Positions 5,413 to 11,863 of a stretch of 23,068 bases of DNA are shown here, piece after piece. Each line of letters opens with the position of its first letter. Position 1 is the stretch's first letter. Origin of the DNA: a virus; the IMG/VR virus record IMGVR_UViG_3300044949_002358, positions 1-23,068 of that record, one strand, 5' to 3'. The notes below the pieces were generated by a model. That model had not been told where the DNA came from. It searched no databases and was given only the letters and a program-made list of their open reading frames with translations. The position numbers and the translations under genes are program-made.

Positions 5413-5595
5413 TCACCCATGCATTGTATCTCCTTTTCCATGGAGAGTACGAACAAACAATTCAGTGAAGCGTTCCATTTGTGAGGCCACGACAGTGGCC
5501 GGAGCTTCATCAATTGCAGCTTTTAGTTTGCAAAGCTCTTGCCATTCATTGTCTGACAAATCTTGAGAAGCAATGTCTTTAGGAACGAAGGTCAT
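5413..5595 (-). CDS. Hypothetical 60-residue protein
   Basis: From ATG 5595, starting inside the end of the membrane-protein gene (17-base overlap), to a stop 12 bases before the HTH gene. Sequence: MTFVPKDIASQDLSDNEWQE, then LCKLKAAIDEAPATVVASQM and ERFTELFVRTLHGKGDTMHG. It is helical and mixed-charge. No family recognised; the packed context supports translation. Confidence 0.65.
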   Translation of the reverse strand: MTFVPKDIASQDLSDNEWQELCKLKAAIDEAPATVVASQMERFTELFVRTLHGKGDTMHG

Positions 5596-5737
5596 GATTC
5601 AACAAACCAATGGCATGAAAGATGCCTAGAAAAAGAGCGGCGCCAATAGCGCCGCTTGTCAGAGCCACTCTAATTTCGTGCTGGCGAATTTTTGCGTCAA
5701 TCAGACGATTAATTTCATCAGCAGAAAGCTTGGTCAT
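5579..5737 (-). CDS. Small single-span membrane protein, 52 residues
   Basis: ATG 5737 overlaps the preceding stop as ATGA, and the end overlaps the next gene by 17 bases. A charged amphipathic helix (MTKLSADEINRLIDAKIRQH) is followed by one transmembrane segment at about 24-46 (VALTSGAIGAALFLGIFHAI) and a short polar tail. It could be a membrane-targeted early protein; a holin role is less likely so far from the lysin. The transmembrane codons form an 8-bp hairpin (5636-5656) followed on the minus strand by CTTTTT, so the coding sequence contains a terminator-like element. Confidence 0.72.
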   Translation of the reverse strand: MTKLSADEINRLIDAKIRQHEIRVALTSGAIGAALFLGIFHAIGLLNHDLRS

Positions 5738-5967
5738 TGCTCAGCATTGTCGATGGCAAAGCCCTTGTCAATTAATTGTTGCATTTCGTCAAGACTAGAG
5801 CGCCAATGGCGCTCTCCATTACCATCACGGGCTCCATAAATAGTACGGGCCGCAGGTCGCGGCCCTTTGCTAGGAGAAGAAAAGCCGTAGTGAATGATTG
5901 GCTGAATTTCCACTCCGTTATGCACGAGCAAGGGCAAGTGATCAACAGAGCGCGGAGCGTTAAGCAT
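5734..5967 (-). CDS. Hypothetical 77-residue protein
   Basis: First gene of the 5967-2350 operon, from ATG 5967. Visible parts: MLNAPRSVDHLPLLVHNGVE, a basic KGPRPAARTIYGARDGNGER, and a helical DEMQQLIDKGFAIDNAEQ end. The basic segment is encoded by two strong hairpins: GGGCCGC/GCGGCCC (5847-5865) and GAGCGCC/GGCGCTC (5798-5814). The next gene is coupled by ATGA. No family recognised and no promoter identified with confidence upstream. Confidence 0.68.
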   Translation of the reverse strand: MLNAPRSVDHLPLLVHNGVEIQPIIHYGFSSPSKGPRPAARTIYGARDGNGERHWRSSLDEMQQLIDKGFAIDNAEQ

Positions 5968-6043
5968 TGGCTGAAATAATTCTTTGCAATGCTAATGACA
6001 AGATTTTTGTTTGAAGGCTTCTTTAGCCTTCGTCTTGTATCGT

Positions 6044-6059
6044 TCCGCCCTTGGGGGCT
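6044..6059. repeat. 16-bp direct repeat, copy 1
   Basis: TCCGCCCTTGGGGGCT, identical to 6145-6160. The core GCCC-TT-GGGGGC is itself nearly palindromic. Confidence 0.8.
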
Positions 6060-6144
6060 CCACTATGTCTTGACCGGCCTGGCGGAGGTTTATGGCCTCG
6101 TCTGGCCTGTTGTTTTTAGGGAGCCTTGGCCCGGCCTGGAGCGC

Positions 6145-6160
6145 TCCGCCCTTGGGGGCT
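6145..6160. repeat. 16-bp direct repeat, copy 2
   Basis: Second exact copy of the 16-mer, 101 bases after the first, in the same orientation. The surrounding bases differ, so it is a short exact repeat and not a longer duplication. Confidence 0.8.
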
Positions 6161-6275
6161 ACGCTTGGTCTGGAGGGCCAGGGAGGCTGGAGAAGCTCGC
6201 TTTGATGAGTGGTTACTCGCGGGACTTTCCGGAACCACTATAAGCATGCCCGCCAAGCGCAACTATGCCACTGAC

Positions 6276-6395
6276 TCAATTGTCACAGTCCTCAGCGGGA
6301 AATTCACGCTCTTCCATTGCCTCCTCTTCCGCTTGAGGCGCAGCAAAAAACGGCGCTTCAGGCGCCGTTGGTTCATCGTTCCAAATGATTTTCAT
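6276..6395 (-). CDS. Doubtful 39-residue acidic reading frame
   Basis: ATG 6395 to TGA 6276 gives MKIIWNDEPTAPEAPFFAAP followed by an acidic QAEEEAMEEREFPAED end. A weak AGGAAA lies upstream. Against it, codons 10-17 are the intrinsic terminator at 6345-6368 on the same strand, so most transcripts would stop inside it. It may be a chance frame or a short leader-type peptide. Confidence 0.28.
   Translation of the reverse strand: MKIIWNDEPTAPEAPFFAAPQAEEEAMEEREFPAEDCDN
6345..6368 (-). terminator. Intrinsic terminator downstream of the primase-helicase gene
   Basis: Seven-base-pair stem ACGGCGC/GCGCCGT with a five-base loop, directly followed on the minus strand by six T residues. It lies about 115 bases after the primase-helicase stop, beyond two other hairpins. 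Confidence 0.82.
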
Positions 6396-6426
6396 GATTA
6401 ATAAAATATTTCCTACAATCTAATAA

Positions 6427-6473
6427 GTCGTCCGCTGCGGTAGACGACGGGGAGGCTAGCTACAGAGCCTCCC
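6427..6473 (-). other. Two adjacent stem-loops after the primase-helicase gene
   Basis: GGGAGGCT 6450-6457 pairs AGCCTCCC 6466-6473 (8 bp, 8-base loop), and GTCGTC 6427-6432 pairs GACGAC 6443-6448. They begin 10 bases after the stop at 6484. Neither has a T-tract, so they may protect the 3' end or be processing sites ahead of the terminator at 6345-6368. Confidence 0.5.
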
Positions 6474-6483
6474 TCACTATTGG

Positions 6484-8448
6484 TTAGAACCAAATATCGT
6501 CATCTTCAACGATGGGTTCAGCAGCAGCGGAAACAGTAAAATCTTCTTCCCTATAGCTCCACGATTGGTAGAGGCGAGTGCGCTCACCATTCGGCCCCAC
6601 ATTAAAGCTGCTAGTCAATAGCCCTTGGCGACGTGCTTGCTCAGCAAGGCGCCCAGCAAGATTGCCATCAAAGCTGCTCACATGCCGTGATAATGCCATG
6701 CGGTCAAAGCGGCGAGTGGGCTGCGTGTCAACGGCCTGCACCAAGCGATCAAGGTCGTCCCTGCCACCATTAACTGGTCCTTCATAGAACCAACCATATG
6801 TGGCCGGATCTCGCCGCAGAAAATGCTTGCCAGCCAAGCCACTACGACTCTTCGTCCATTCAAAGATGAACTGCGTCGTGTCATAGTTGTTGTCCTGCCG
6901 GTAAAGCTTCACCACTTCGCTCACATTGGCTTCAAAGCTGGAGCTATCGCGAATGCCACCACTCTTGTTTAAGTGGTGAAGAATGACAATGCTGCATTCA
7001 TATTCGTTGGCGATGTCACGGAGTTCGTAAATGCAATTACCAGCATCAGAGCGAATCAAATCCACGTCCATGCCAGCAAGGCAGGAAGTAAGACTGTCGA
7101 TCATGATGAGCTGCGGGCGATGCTTCTTGATATATGAAAGAAGTTGGGGAATGTTGTTGAATCGCCAGCGGTCAATGAAGCCAATGTCGCCCTTGTCTAA
7201 ATTCTCGTTGTCGTCGTAGCCAATGATTTGCATCTTCTCTGCAGCATCAACCACTGGTTCGTCGCATTGAATGATGAGAGACTTGCCTTTCTTGCAACGG
7301 CGCCTGCTCCATGGAGAACCAGTGGCAACGTGCAATGCCCAGTTGTACAAAAGCGTGCTCTTGCCGCTGCCAGGCGCTGCAGCCAGCAGCATGACGCTGC
7401 TCTCAGGCAAGATGCCAGCAATGGTCCAAACGCGAGAATCTTCAGACATAGCAATGGTTTTGGCGTCCATCACCTCCATCTCCTCACGGCCATGCACGCG
7501 GGATCTTGCTTCAGCTAAAAGCTTTTCCACTTCCGTGGCTGGCATCTTCACTTCATGAAGCGTTAGCCACTCTCTCGCTTCAAAAATCACCCTTGCATCG
7601 TTGTTGTAAAGACCAACCATGCGCTCAAACGTGGCAATGATCTCTTCAAAGGAGGGGCGCCCGTCGCGGCCTTCATGCCTGTCCTTAAAGACGATGGAGG
7701 CAAGGATGAGTTCTTGGTCGGCGCCATCGTCCAACCAGTCGGCCATGTCGTAGCCGCCGTTCTGGGGCAGGCTTTCCCATTCAAAGCTGTCTGGATCTGC
7801 GTAGAGCCACTGCGAGCCAGGATTGTCAGCGGCCACTTCGCGCATGAGAGCCACGCCAGGCTCATCACGGTCTGGGCAGAGGACTAATTGATGCTGGCGA
7901 AATAGTAAAGAATAGTCACCGTTGCTTCGATATTGCCCACTGCCACCTAGGAAAGTAACAGCAGGAAGCCCTACTTCCCAAAGCCTGTCACAACACAATT
8001 CGCCTTCAACAACAAAAATTGGAAGACTATTTGCCTTAGAAAAATCAAGGGCTTCTTGATAGCGATAAGGAAGTATGTTTGTTCTAATTTCATCAATTAC
8101 TTTCTTGCGTTTCTGTACATCAGAGGGAATGGTTGGATATTGCTGACGAATGCTCTTTTTGCCTGATGAATCGTCGCGCACCACCTCCAAAACCGTTTCC
8201 CCATCACGGTTTGCGTAGGAGAAAGTATATCTTTGATGGGGACGCTGAGGACGCTCCCAGCGCTCTAATGGGGCAATGGCATTGCGAATTTCAGCGCGAT
8301 GTTTAGCGGAAGTGTCATTAAAGCAATTGTATGCGCCAGTTTCTTCGTTGACGGAAAAGTCATTACCGTCACATGCGGGACAAATGTATTTACCTGCGTG
8401 ATCGCTCGGCTCCAGTTTGCCGAGGTGCTCAAGAATCGAAAATGCCAT
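6484..8448 (-). CDS. Primase-helicase: zinc ribbon, Toprim and RecA-like ATPase
   Basis: 654 residues from ATG 8448. A zinc-ribbon-like N-terminus has C23, C26, C42 and H50. A Toprim core follows with VVEGE at 146-150 and CPDRDEPG at 191-198 (D193, D195). A RecA/DnaB-type ATPase has Walker A PGSGKST at 359-365, Walker B QLIMIDS at 446-452, and ILHHLNK around 489-495. The C-terminal part (about 580-630) looks like a small winged-helix-type region. Such fusions unwind DNA and prime lagging-strand synthesis at the phage fork. The last residues, PIVEDDDIWF, resemble the acidic tip of bacterial SSB. The gene is divergent from the recombination operon starting at 8531 and ends in hairpins and a terminator. 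Confidence 0.93.
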   Translation of the reverse strand: MAFSILEHLGKLEPSDHAGKYICPACDGNDFSVNEETGAYNCFNDTSAKHRAEIRNAIAPLERWERPQRPHQRYTFSYANRDGETVLEVVRDDSSGKKSIRQQYPTIPSDVQKRKKVIDEIRTNILPYRYQEALDFSKANSLPIFVVEGELCCDRLWEVGLPAVTFLGGSGQYRSNGDYSLLFRQHQLVLCPDRDEPGVALMREVAADNPGSQWLYADPDSFEWESLPQNGGYDMADWLDDGADQELILASIVFKDRHEGRDGRPSFEEIIATFERMVGLYNNDARVIFEAREWLTLHEVKMPATEVEKLLAEARSRVHGREEMEVMDAKTIAMSEDSRVWTIAGILPESSVMLLAAAPGSGKSTLLYNWALHVATGSPWSRRRCKKGKSLIIQCDEPVVDAAEKMQIIGYDDNENLDKGDIGFIDRWRFNNIPQLLSYIKKHRPQLIMIDSLTSCLAGMDVDLIRSDAGNCIYELRDIANEYECSIVILHHLNKSGGIRDSSSFEANVSEVVKLYRQDNNYDTTQFIFEWTKSRSGLAGKHFLRRDPATYGWFYEGPVNGGRDDLDRLVQAVDTQPTRRFDRMALSRHVSSFDGNLAGRLAEQARRQGLLTSSFNVGPNGERTRLYQSWSYREEDFTVSAAAEPIVEDDDIWF

Positions 8449-8488
8449 GGCGCAGCAAGAGATGGGCTGGTTCTAGCAGGAAAAAGCT

Positions 8489-8500
8489 GGCTTGGAAGCC
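8489..8500. promoter_or_regulatory. Palindrome in the divergent intergenic region
   Basis: GGCTT-GG-AAGCC, a perfect 5-bp inverted repeat, lies in the 82-base gap between the divergent primase-helicase (start 8448) and ribbon-helix-helix (start 8531) genes. Its position suits an operator for the adjacent possible regulator; this is inference. Confidence 0.3.
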
Positions 8501-8530
8501 CCCTTCCGTTTCTTAACGTCAGCTTCAGAA

Positions 8531-8869
8531 ATGCAGCAGTTGACGCCCCTGGAAAGCATGGCTAACATGGCCAAGTTGTCCATACTGGCCATGATTGCAT
8601 TGCCCGTAAAACCTCCCAGCTACGGCGAGGCCAAGAAAGGGCGTCATTTCACGATGACTGACACCGCCTTCCTTCATCTCACCAACATCGCCCATGAGGC
8701 GCGTCTGTCCCTGAGTGAAACCATGGAGCGTCTTGTGCGCTCAACGCCTGTTTGGGAAGGCAGCGCCACTCTCGCGGATGGTGCGTTCTCTTTGATTGAG
8801 GATTACGCCGTGTCCCTCAACAACTCCCCTGATTCCTTGCTTGGTGACGATGAAAGTTTCTCAGCTTAA
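8531..8869 (+). CDS. Possible ribbon-helix-helix regulator, 112 residues
   Basis: ATG 8531 is used; ATG 8558 or a TTG at 8492 are alternatives. After an N-terminal stretch, GRHFTMTDTAFLHLTNIAHE followed by ARLSLSETMERLVRSTPVWE (about residues 37-76) has the ribbon-helix-helix pattern: a strand 'hF.hT', helix 1, a loop ending 'lS.SE', and helix 2 'ERLVR'. RHH proteins are dimeric DNA-binding repressors. A C-terminal part (SLIEDYAVSLNNSPDSLLGD) is acidic. As first gene of the plus operon, opposite the primase-helicase, it could control this divergent switch; a palindrome lies just upstream. Pattern recognition is by eye and moderate. Confidence 0.6.
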   Translation: MQQLTPLESMANMAKLSILAMIALPVKPPSYGEAKKGRHFTMTDTAFLHLTNIAHEARLSLSETMERLVRSTPVWEGSATLADGAFSLIEDYAVSLNNSPDSLLGDDESFSA

Positions 8870-9107
8870 AAATGCCGCCGAACAGTTTCTGATTTCCCAT
8901 GGTGATGGAGAAGTCAAATTGATTTGGGAGATTGGCTGCTTTGAGGAGGGCTACGACCCTGAGTATGAAGAGGATGTGAACGATGCCCGTGTGGTGCCTG
9001 ACTGGCCCCTCCCTGGCTGCTCTCTAATCTTTCCCAATGAAGAAGTGGAGCAAAAGTTTGTCCTGTTTTACGGGGATGGCCTCACTTCCAAGCGCACCCT
9101 CTCCTGA
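8850..9107 (+). CDS. Hypothetical 85-residue acidic protein
   Basis: ATG 8850 lies inside the end of the RHH gene (20-base overlap) and the stop overlaps the annealing protein start as TGATG. Sequence: MKVSQLKNAAEQFLISHGDG, an acidic EEGYDPEYEEDVNDARVVPD, and a beta-like CSLIFPNEEVEQKFVLFYGD. Coupling to the recombination gene suggests an accessory role in the same process. No family recognised. Confidence 0.8.
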   Translation: MKVSQLKNAAEQFLISHGDGEVKLIWEIGCFEEGYDPEYEEDVNDARVVPDWPLPGCSLIFPNEEVEQKFVLFYGDGLTSKRTLS

Positions 9108-10048
9108 TGACCTCCTCCTTCACCATTTATTCCCCTTCCGACTTTTCCCAAATGGACGATTTTTCTAAGCAAGCGATGATGGATCGCTACAACGGTGTGT
9201 TTGCCCCTCTGGAAATTACTGCTGGTGAATTCAAGAAAGCTTACGACACCCCTGACATTGGCCCCCACATTGAAAAGGACTACAAGGGTCTGTCGTATCT
9301 GTCCTGGCCGTTTGCCTACCGCTATCTCAAGGAGCATTTCCCAGCCCTCTTCGTGGCCTTTGAAGAAAAAACTATTGGCGAAGTGGTGTTTGGCGGCCCT
9401 GGCTATTACTACCTGCGCCCCTATTTGACGGATGGCATCAAGCGTACTACAGCGCTGATCTTTCCCGTGATGGACCGCAAGCACAATGCCATCCAACAGC
9501 TCGATGGCCGCGCCATTAGCGACAACTGCCAACGCGCTGCTGTTAAGTGCATCGCCACCTTCACCGGCCTCGGCCTGCGTCTTTACGCAGGCGAAGACAT
9601 CCCTAAGGAAGATGAAAAAGCAACGGCCAAACTCCCGCTCCAACAGGAAACTCCGAAGCCTGCAGCGCGGGCAAGCAAGAAGGACGCGCCAGTTGCAGCA
9701 GATGCTGCTGATACTGGAGCAGAGGCAGCTCCTGCCTCCGCTTTCGATGCCAAAGAAGCCTTGACCAGTTTCTGTAAGGCGAATCCGCTGGGTTATCAAG
9801 ACGAGCAGCGCAGCCTTGCTGCTGGCAAAGCCGCTCTTGACACGCTTGGCATGACTCGCGCCACCGAAATCAAGAACTGGCAGCATTTTGGCAATGTCGT
9901 TTCTGCCATGGTCACCCTCTGGGCCAAGGATGAGCAAATCCGCATTACCAAAGCTGATATGCGTACTGAACTAGACATCATTATTGCCGCTACGACGGTG
10001 GACGAAATGGTAGTCAAAGTGGCAGAGTTCGTCGCAAAAAAGCAATAG
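9107..10048 (+). CDS. Single-strand annealing protein, DUF1071/Sak3-like
   Basis: 313 residues. The core matches the DUF1071 (SSAP Sak3-type) pattern: IEKDYKGLSYLSWPFAYRYL at 55-74, a GPGYYYLRPYLTDG strand at 97-110, LIFPVMD at 117-123, the AISDNCQRAAVKCIATFTGL helix at 136-155, and GLRLYAGEDIP at 156-166. These proteins bind ssDNA and anneal complementary strands in phage recombination, working with a 5'-3' exonuclease; the RecB-like nuclease at 10992 is the likely partner. After an Ala/Pro/Lys linker (about 170-212) a helical C-terminal region (213-313) follows. A terminator lies 10 bases downstream. Translation is coupled to the upstream gene. Confidence 0.88.
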   Translation: MTSSFTIYSPSDFSQMDDFSKQAMMDRYNGVFAPLEITAGEFKKAYDTPDIGPHIEKDYKGLSYLSWPFAYRYLKEHFPALFVAFEEKTIGEVVFGGPGYYYLRPYLTDGIKRTTALIFPVMDRKHNAIQQLDGRAISDNCQRAAVKCIATFTGLGLRLYAGEDIPKEDEKATAKLPLQQETPKPAARASKKDAPVAADAADTGAEAAPASAFDAKEALTSFCKANPLGYQDEQRSLAAGKAALDTLGMTRATEIKNWQHFGNVVSAMVTLWAKDEQIRITKADMRTELDIIIAATTVDEMVVKVAEFVAKKQ

Positions 10049-10058
10049 ACCTGGCAGC

Positions 10059-10080
10059 GGCCCGCCTTGAGCGGGCCTTT
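10059..10080 (+). terminator. Intrinsic terminator after the annealing protein gene
   Basis: GGCCCGC/GCGGGCC stem with a five-base loop followed by TTT. The short T-tract suggests partial termination, allowing some read-through to the genes downstream. Confidence 0.7.
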
Positions 10081-10105
10081 GCTGGATCTCTTTGTTTAGA
10101 CCGCG

Positions 10106-10240
10106 ATGGACTTCCCATTTCTGAATCTCCTTCCGCCCTCTTTGGCTCATGATCCACTGGGACTCTTCCTTTTGGTTTCATTGCTTTCTGCTTCCCTCGC
10201 TGCTCTCATTTACGTTCTATGTCTCCTGAATTCCCGGTAG
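10106..10240 (+). CDS. Small membrane protein, 44 residues
   Basis: ATG 10106 to TAG 10240, overlapping the next gene start (10219). The product is almost wholly hydrophobic: MDFPFLNLLPPSLAHDPLGL, then a single span (LFLLVSLLSASLAALIYVLC). It fills an otherwise empty 170-base gap, and the overlap arrangement is typical of this genome. There is no Shine-Dalgarno. Function unknown; with the secreted protein at 10750 it forms a group of envelope-directed small proteins in the recombination block. Confidence 0.55.
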   Translation: MDFPFLNLLPPSLAHDPLGLFLLVSLLSASLAALIYVLCLLNSR

Positions 10241-10446
10241 GAAAATGGACCTTCGGTTATCGCGAAGGTGACCTCCATTTAACAATGACTTCCGATACTA
10301 ATTTTTGTCGTGAAGTTATTGAAAACTTTTCCCACTTTCTTCGTGGTGCTGGTTTTTGTGACAGCAATGTCATTGATGGCTTTGCTGCCGTCTTAGAAGA
10401 AATGGAAAGCATTCGTCCCTCCTCCATCGTCCATGAAGAATCATGA
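10219..10446 (+). CDS. Hypothetical 75-residue protein
   Basis: ATG 10219. Sequence begins MSPEFPVGKWTFGYREGDLH, continues LTMTSDTNFCREVIENFSHF, and ends with an acidic helix AAVLEEMESIRPSSIVHEES. A two-strand hairpin followed by helices is likely. It overlaps the next gene by 14 bases. No family recognised. Confidence 0.75.
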   Translation: MSPEFPVGKWTFGYREGDLHLTMTSDTNFCREVIENFSHFLRGAGFCDSNVIDGFAAVLEEMESIRPSSIVHEES

Positions 10447-10753
10447 AGCCCTCCTTGACAAATGCCATGAAGCATTCTGGAATTGGTCTGACAACGGCCT
10501 CAGTAGCGATTTTCGCATTGCTGCTGTTTTTCAAGTGCTTGCTGATGATCCTCTCGTGGATCGCCAGTATCTTGCGCAAATTTCCCGCAAAATTCTCATG
10601 TCTGACATCGCAATGTGCCAAGGGGGTGAATGCCCTGTCCGCGAAAATTGTTGGCGTTATATCGCGCCTACTAATCGCTGGCAAAGCTATATCGAAACGC
10701 CGCCATTCACTGAAGATGGCTGCGACTACTTTTGGGACGTAAACGAAAAATGA
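10433..10753 (+). CDS. Conserved-looking cysteine-cluster phage protein, 106 residues
   Basis: The N-terminal half is helical (MKNHEALLDKCHEAFWNWSD). The C-terminal half has a compact cysteine set: C62, C67 and C73 in MCQGGECPVRENCWRYIAP, then WQSYIETPP and C97 in EDGCDYFW. This 'C..(g)(e)CP.r..CwRY.Ap....QSY...PPf....C.yf' pattern is one I associate with small phage proteins of unknown function; four cysteines at this spacing could bind zinc or an Fe-S cluster. Coupled to the next gene by ATGA overlap. Gene reality is well supported; the metal-binding role is inferred. Confidence 0.8.
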   Translation: MKNHEALLDKCHEAFWNWSDNGLSSDFRIAAVFQVLADDPLVDRQYLAQISRKILMSDIAMCQGGECPVRENCWRYIAPTNRWQSYIETPPFTEDGCDYFWDVNEK

Positions 10754-10992
10754 AAACCATTCTCGCCTTTCTCTGTATTACAACAGCACCATTTCCCGCA
10801 TTGGCGCAATCAATTCCCATTCAACAAAGTGGAGGATATTGCCCTCTGGGGTACTATTCTTCCTCTGGATATTGCGTGCCAAGCCGTTCTAACCCTAATA
10901 GATGGTCTATTAATGCAGCTTCAAATACGGCTTGTCCATTGGGCACGTATAAAAGTGGAAATTATTGCACAAAGAACTATGGCAGCCGCTGA
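10750..10992 (+). CDS. Secreted cysteine-rich repeat protein, 80 residues
   Basis: ATG 10750 overlaps the preceding stop (ATGA). A typical signal peptide, MKTILAFLCITTAPFPALAQ, is followed by two copies of a short cysteine module: GGYCPLGYYSSSGYCVPS and ACPLGTYKSGNYCTKN, separated by about 20 residues. Each has the form C-P-L-G-x-Y-x-S-(x)-x-Y-C and probably closes a disulphide loop outside the cytoplasm. The protein therefore acts at the periplasm or cell surface although it sits between recombination genes. I do not know its role; superinfection exclusion is one possibility. Its stop overlaps the exonuclease start as TGATG. Confidence 0.82.
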   Translation: MKTILAFLCITTAPFPALAQSIPIQQSGGYCPLGYYSSSGYCVPSRSNPNRWSINAASNTACPLGTYKSGNYCTKNYGSR

Positions 10993-11792
10993 TGGCCTGT
11001 TACGATCTGTGTCTAAGCAAACTGACGATGCCCCGGCTCGCCCGATACGAACCCAACCGGCTACAGATCAACAAGCGCAGGTATTACGTTTGCGACGATT
11101 TTCCCAATGTCCCCGCAGGGTGTGTTTTGCCCTCTGTGACGACTATTGCGAGCGCGTGTTCGCCGCCTGGCAAGATTGCAGCGCTTATGAACTGGCGCAA
11201 GAAAGTGGGCGACGCAGAAGCCAATCGTCGCACTCGTAATGCCGTAGATCGAGGCAACTGGTTGCATGGCGTATTAGAGGATCTATGGAATGGAGAGGAT
11301 GTAAATTGCCATCTTGATTCCCATCCAAATTACGTTCCATATTTCACTTCCATCTCATCGTTTCTAGAGAGAGTGGATAGTCCATTGCTTATTGAAAGCG
11401 CTATTGCTTGGTATGACAATGCCAGGCAAATTGGCTATTCGGGCACATTTGATATGCTCGCCAAAATGAACAATGGCGACTATGCATTGCTCGATTGGAA
11501 AACCAGCTACAAGCAAAAACCTGATACACAGCTAGCCGATTATCGGATGCAGCTTGGGGCTTACGTACAAGCCATTGAGCAGATGTATGACATTGAAATT
11601 AACGAGGCACATTGCGCTATTGCCATTTATGACCCTGATACGGAAAAAGGGCAAGACGCTCAAGTGGTGAGCCTGTCAGCCGGAGAGCTTGCCATGCAAG
11701 CTGGCTTAATGGTTCAGAAAACTCAGCAGTATTTCTTCGACCACTATCCTGGCAAAATGCCCTTAACAATTTCTATGGATAAGGGAGCGTAG
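10992..11792 (+). CDS. PD-(D/E)XK exonuclease, RecB/Cas4-like
   Basis: 266 residues from ATG 10992 (TGATG overlap); ATG 11028 is an alternative and gives the more usual N-terminus (PRLARYEPNRL). RecB-family motifs are in order: GNWLHGVLEDLW near 89-100 with the conserved His, an ESAIAWYD strand near 135, GYSGTFDM with D154, LLDWKTS with D168 and K170, and the QLGAY helix near 187-191. This is a metal-dependent nuclease that probably resects DNA ends for the annealing protein at 9107, making a two-component recombination system. It ends 71 bases before the ssDNA-binding-like gene. Confidence 0.88.
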   Translation: MACYDLCLSKLTMPRLARYEPNRLQINKRRYYVCDDFPNVPAGCVLPSVTTIASACSPPGKIAALMNWRKKVGDAEANRRTRNAVDRGNWLHGVLEDLWNGEDVNCHLDSHPNYVPYFTSISSFLERVDSPLLIESAIAWYDNARQIGYSGTFDMLAKMNNGDYALLDWKTSYKQKPDTQLADYRMQLGAYVQAIEQMYDIEINEAHCAIAIYDPDTEKGQDAQVVSLSAGELAMQAGLMVQKTQQYFFDHYPGKMPLTISMDKGA

Positions 11793-11851
11793 CATTTCGA
11801 GGGAATGGCATTAAGCTGTAGCAGCCCGTCCAGGGCCCACTACACTCCTTT

Positions 11852-11856
11852 GAGGA
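11852..11856 (+). promoter_or_regulatory. Strong Shine-Dalgarno for the 11864 gene
   Basis: GAGGA seven bases before the ATG. Most starts in this window lack a recognisable Shine-Dalgarno, so this suggests unusually high expression of the downstream gene. Confidence 0.7.
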
Positions 11857-11863
11857 ACAACCA

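Larger units (their letters stand above)
5968..6275. other. GC-rich stretch without a convincing gene
   Basis: About 300 bases, clearly richer in G+C than the surroundings between about 6040 and 6240. It holds two copies of a 16-bp repeat, a hairpin GAAGGCT 6013-6019 with AGCCTTC 6025-6031, and an inverted repeat AGTGGTT 6208-6214 with AACCACT 6233-6239. A plus frame (5989-6243, 84 codons from an ATG) and a start-less minus frame of similar length are both open; neither has a ribosome binding site or family resemblance. The two 16-bp copies are 101 bases apart and so fall in different frames, which argues against both being coding in one gene. Confidence 0.5.

Noticed and set aside
5989-6243. 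Plus frame of 84 codons and a start-less minus frame in the GC-rich island
   Set aside because: No ribosome binding site, no family resemblance, opposite to or lacking a start in the local operons; G+C-rich sequence has few stops by chance.
6484-8448. Several short plus and minus frames inside the primase-helicase gene
   Set aside because: All are shadows of a complete gene with zinc, Toprim and Walker motifs in one frame.
9068-9937. Long open minus frame of 289 codons
   Set aside because: Antisense of the annealing protein gene, whose family motifs and coupled start are clear. The minus translation is cysteine- and valine-rich without motifs.
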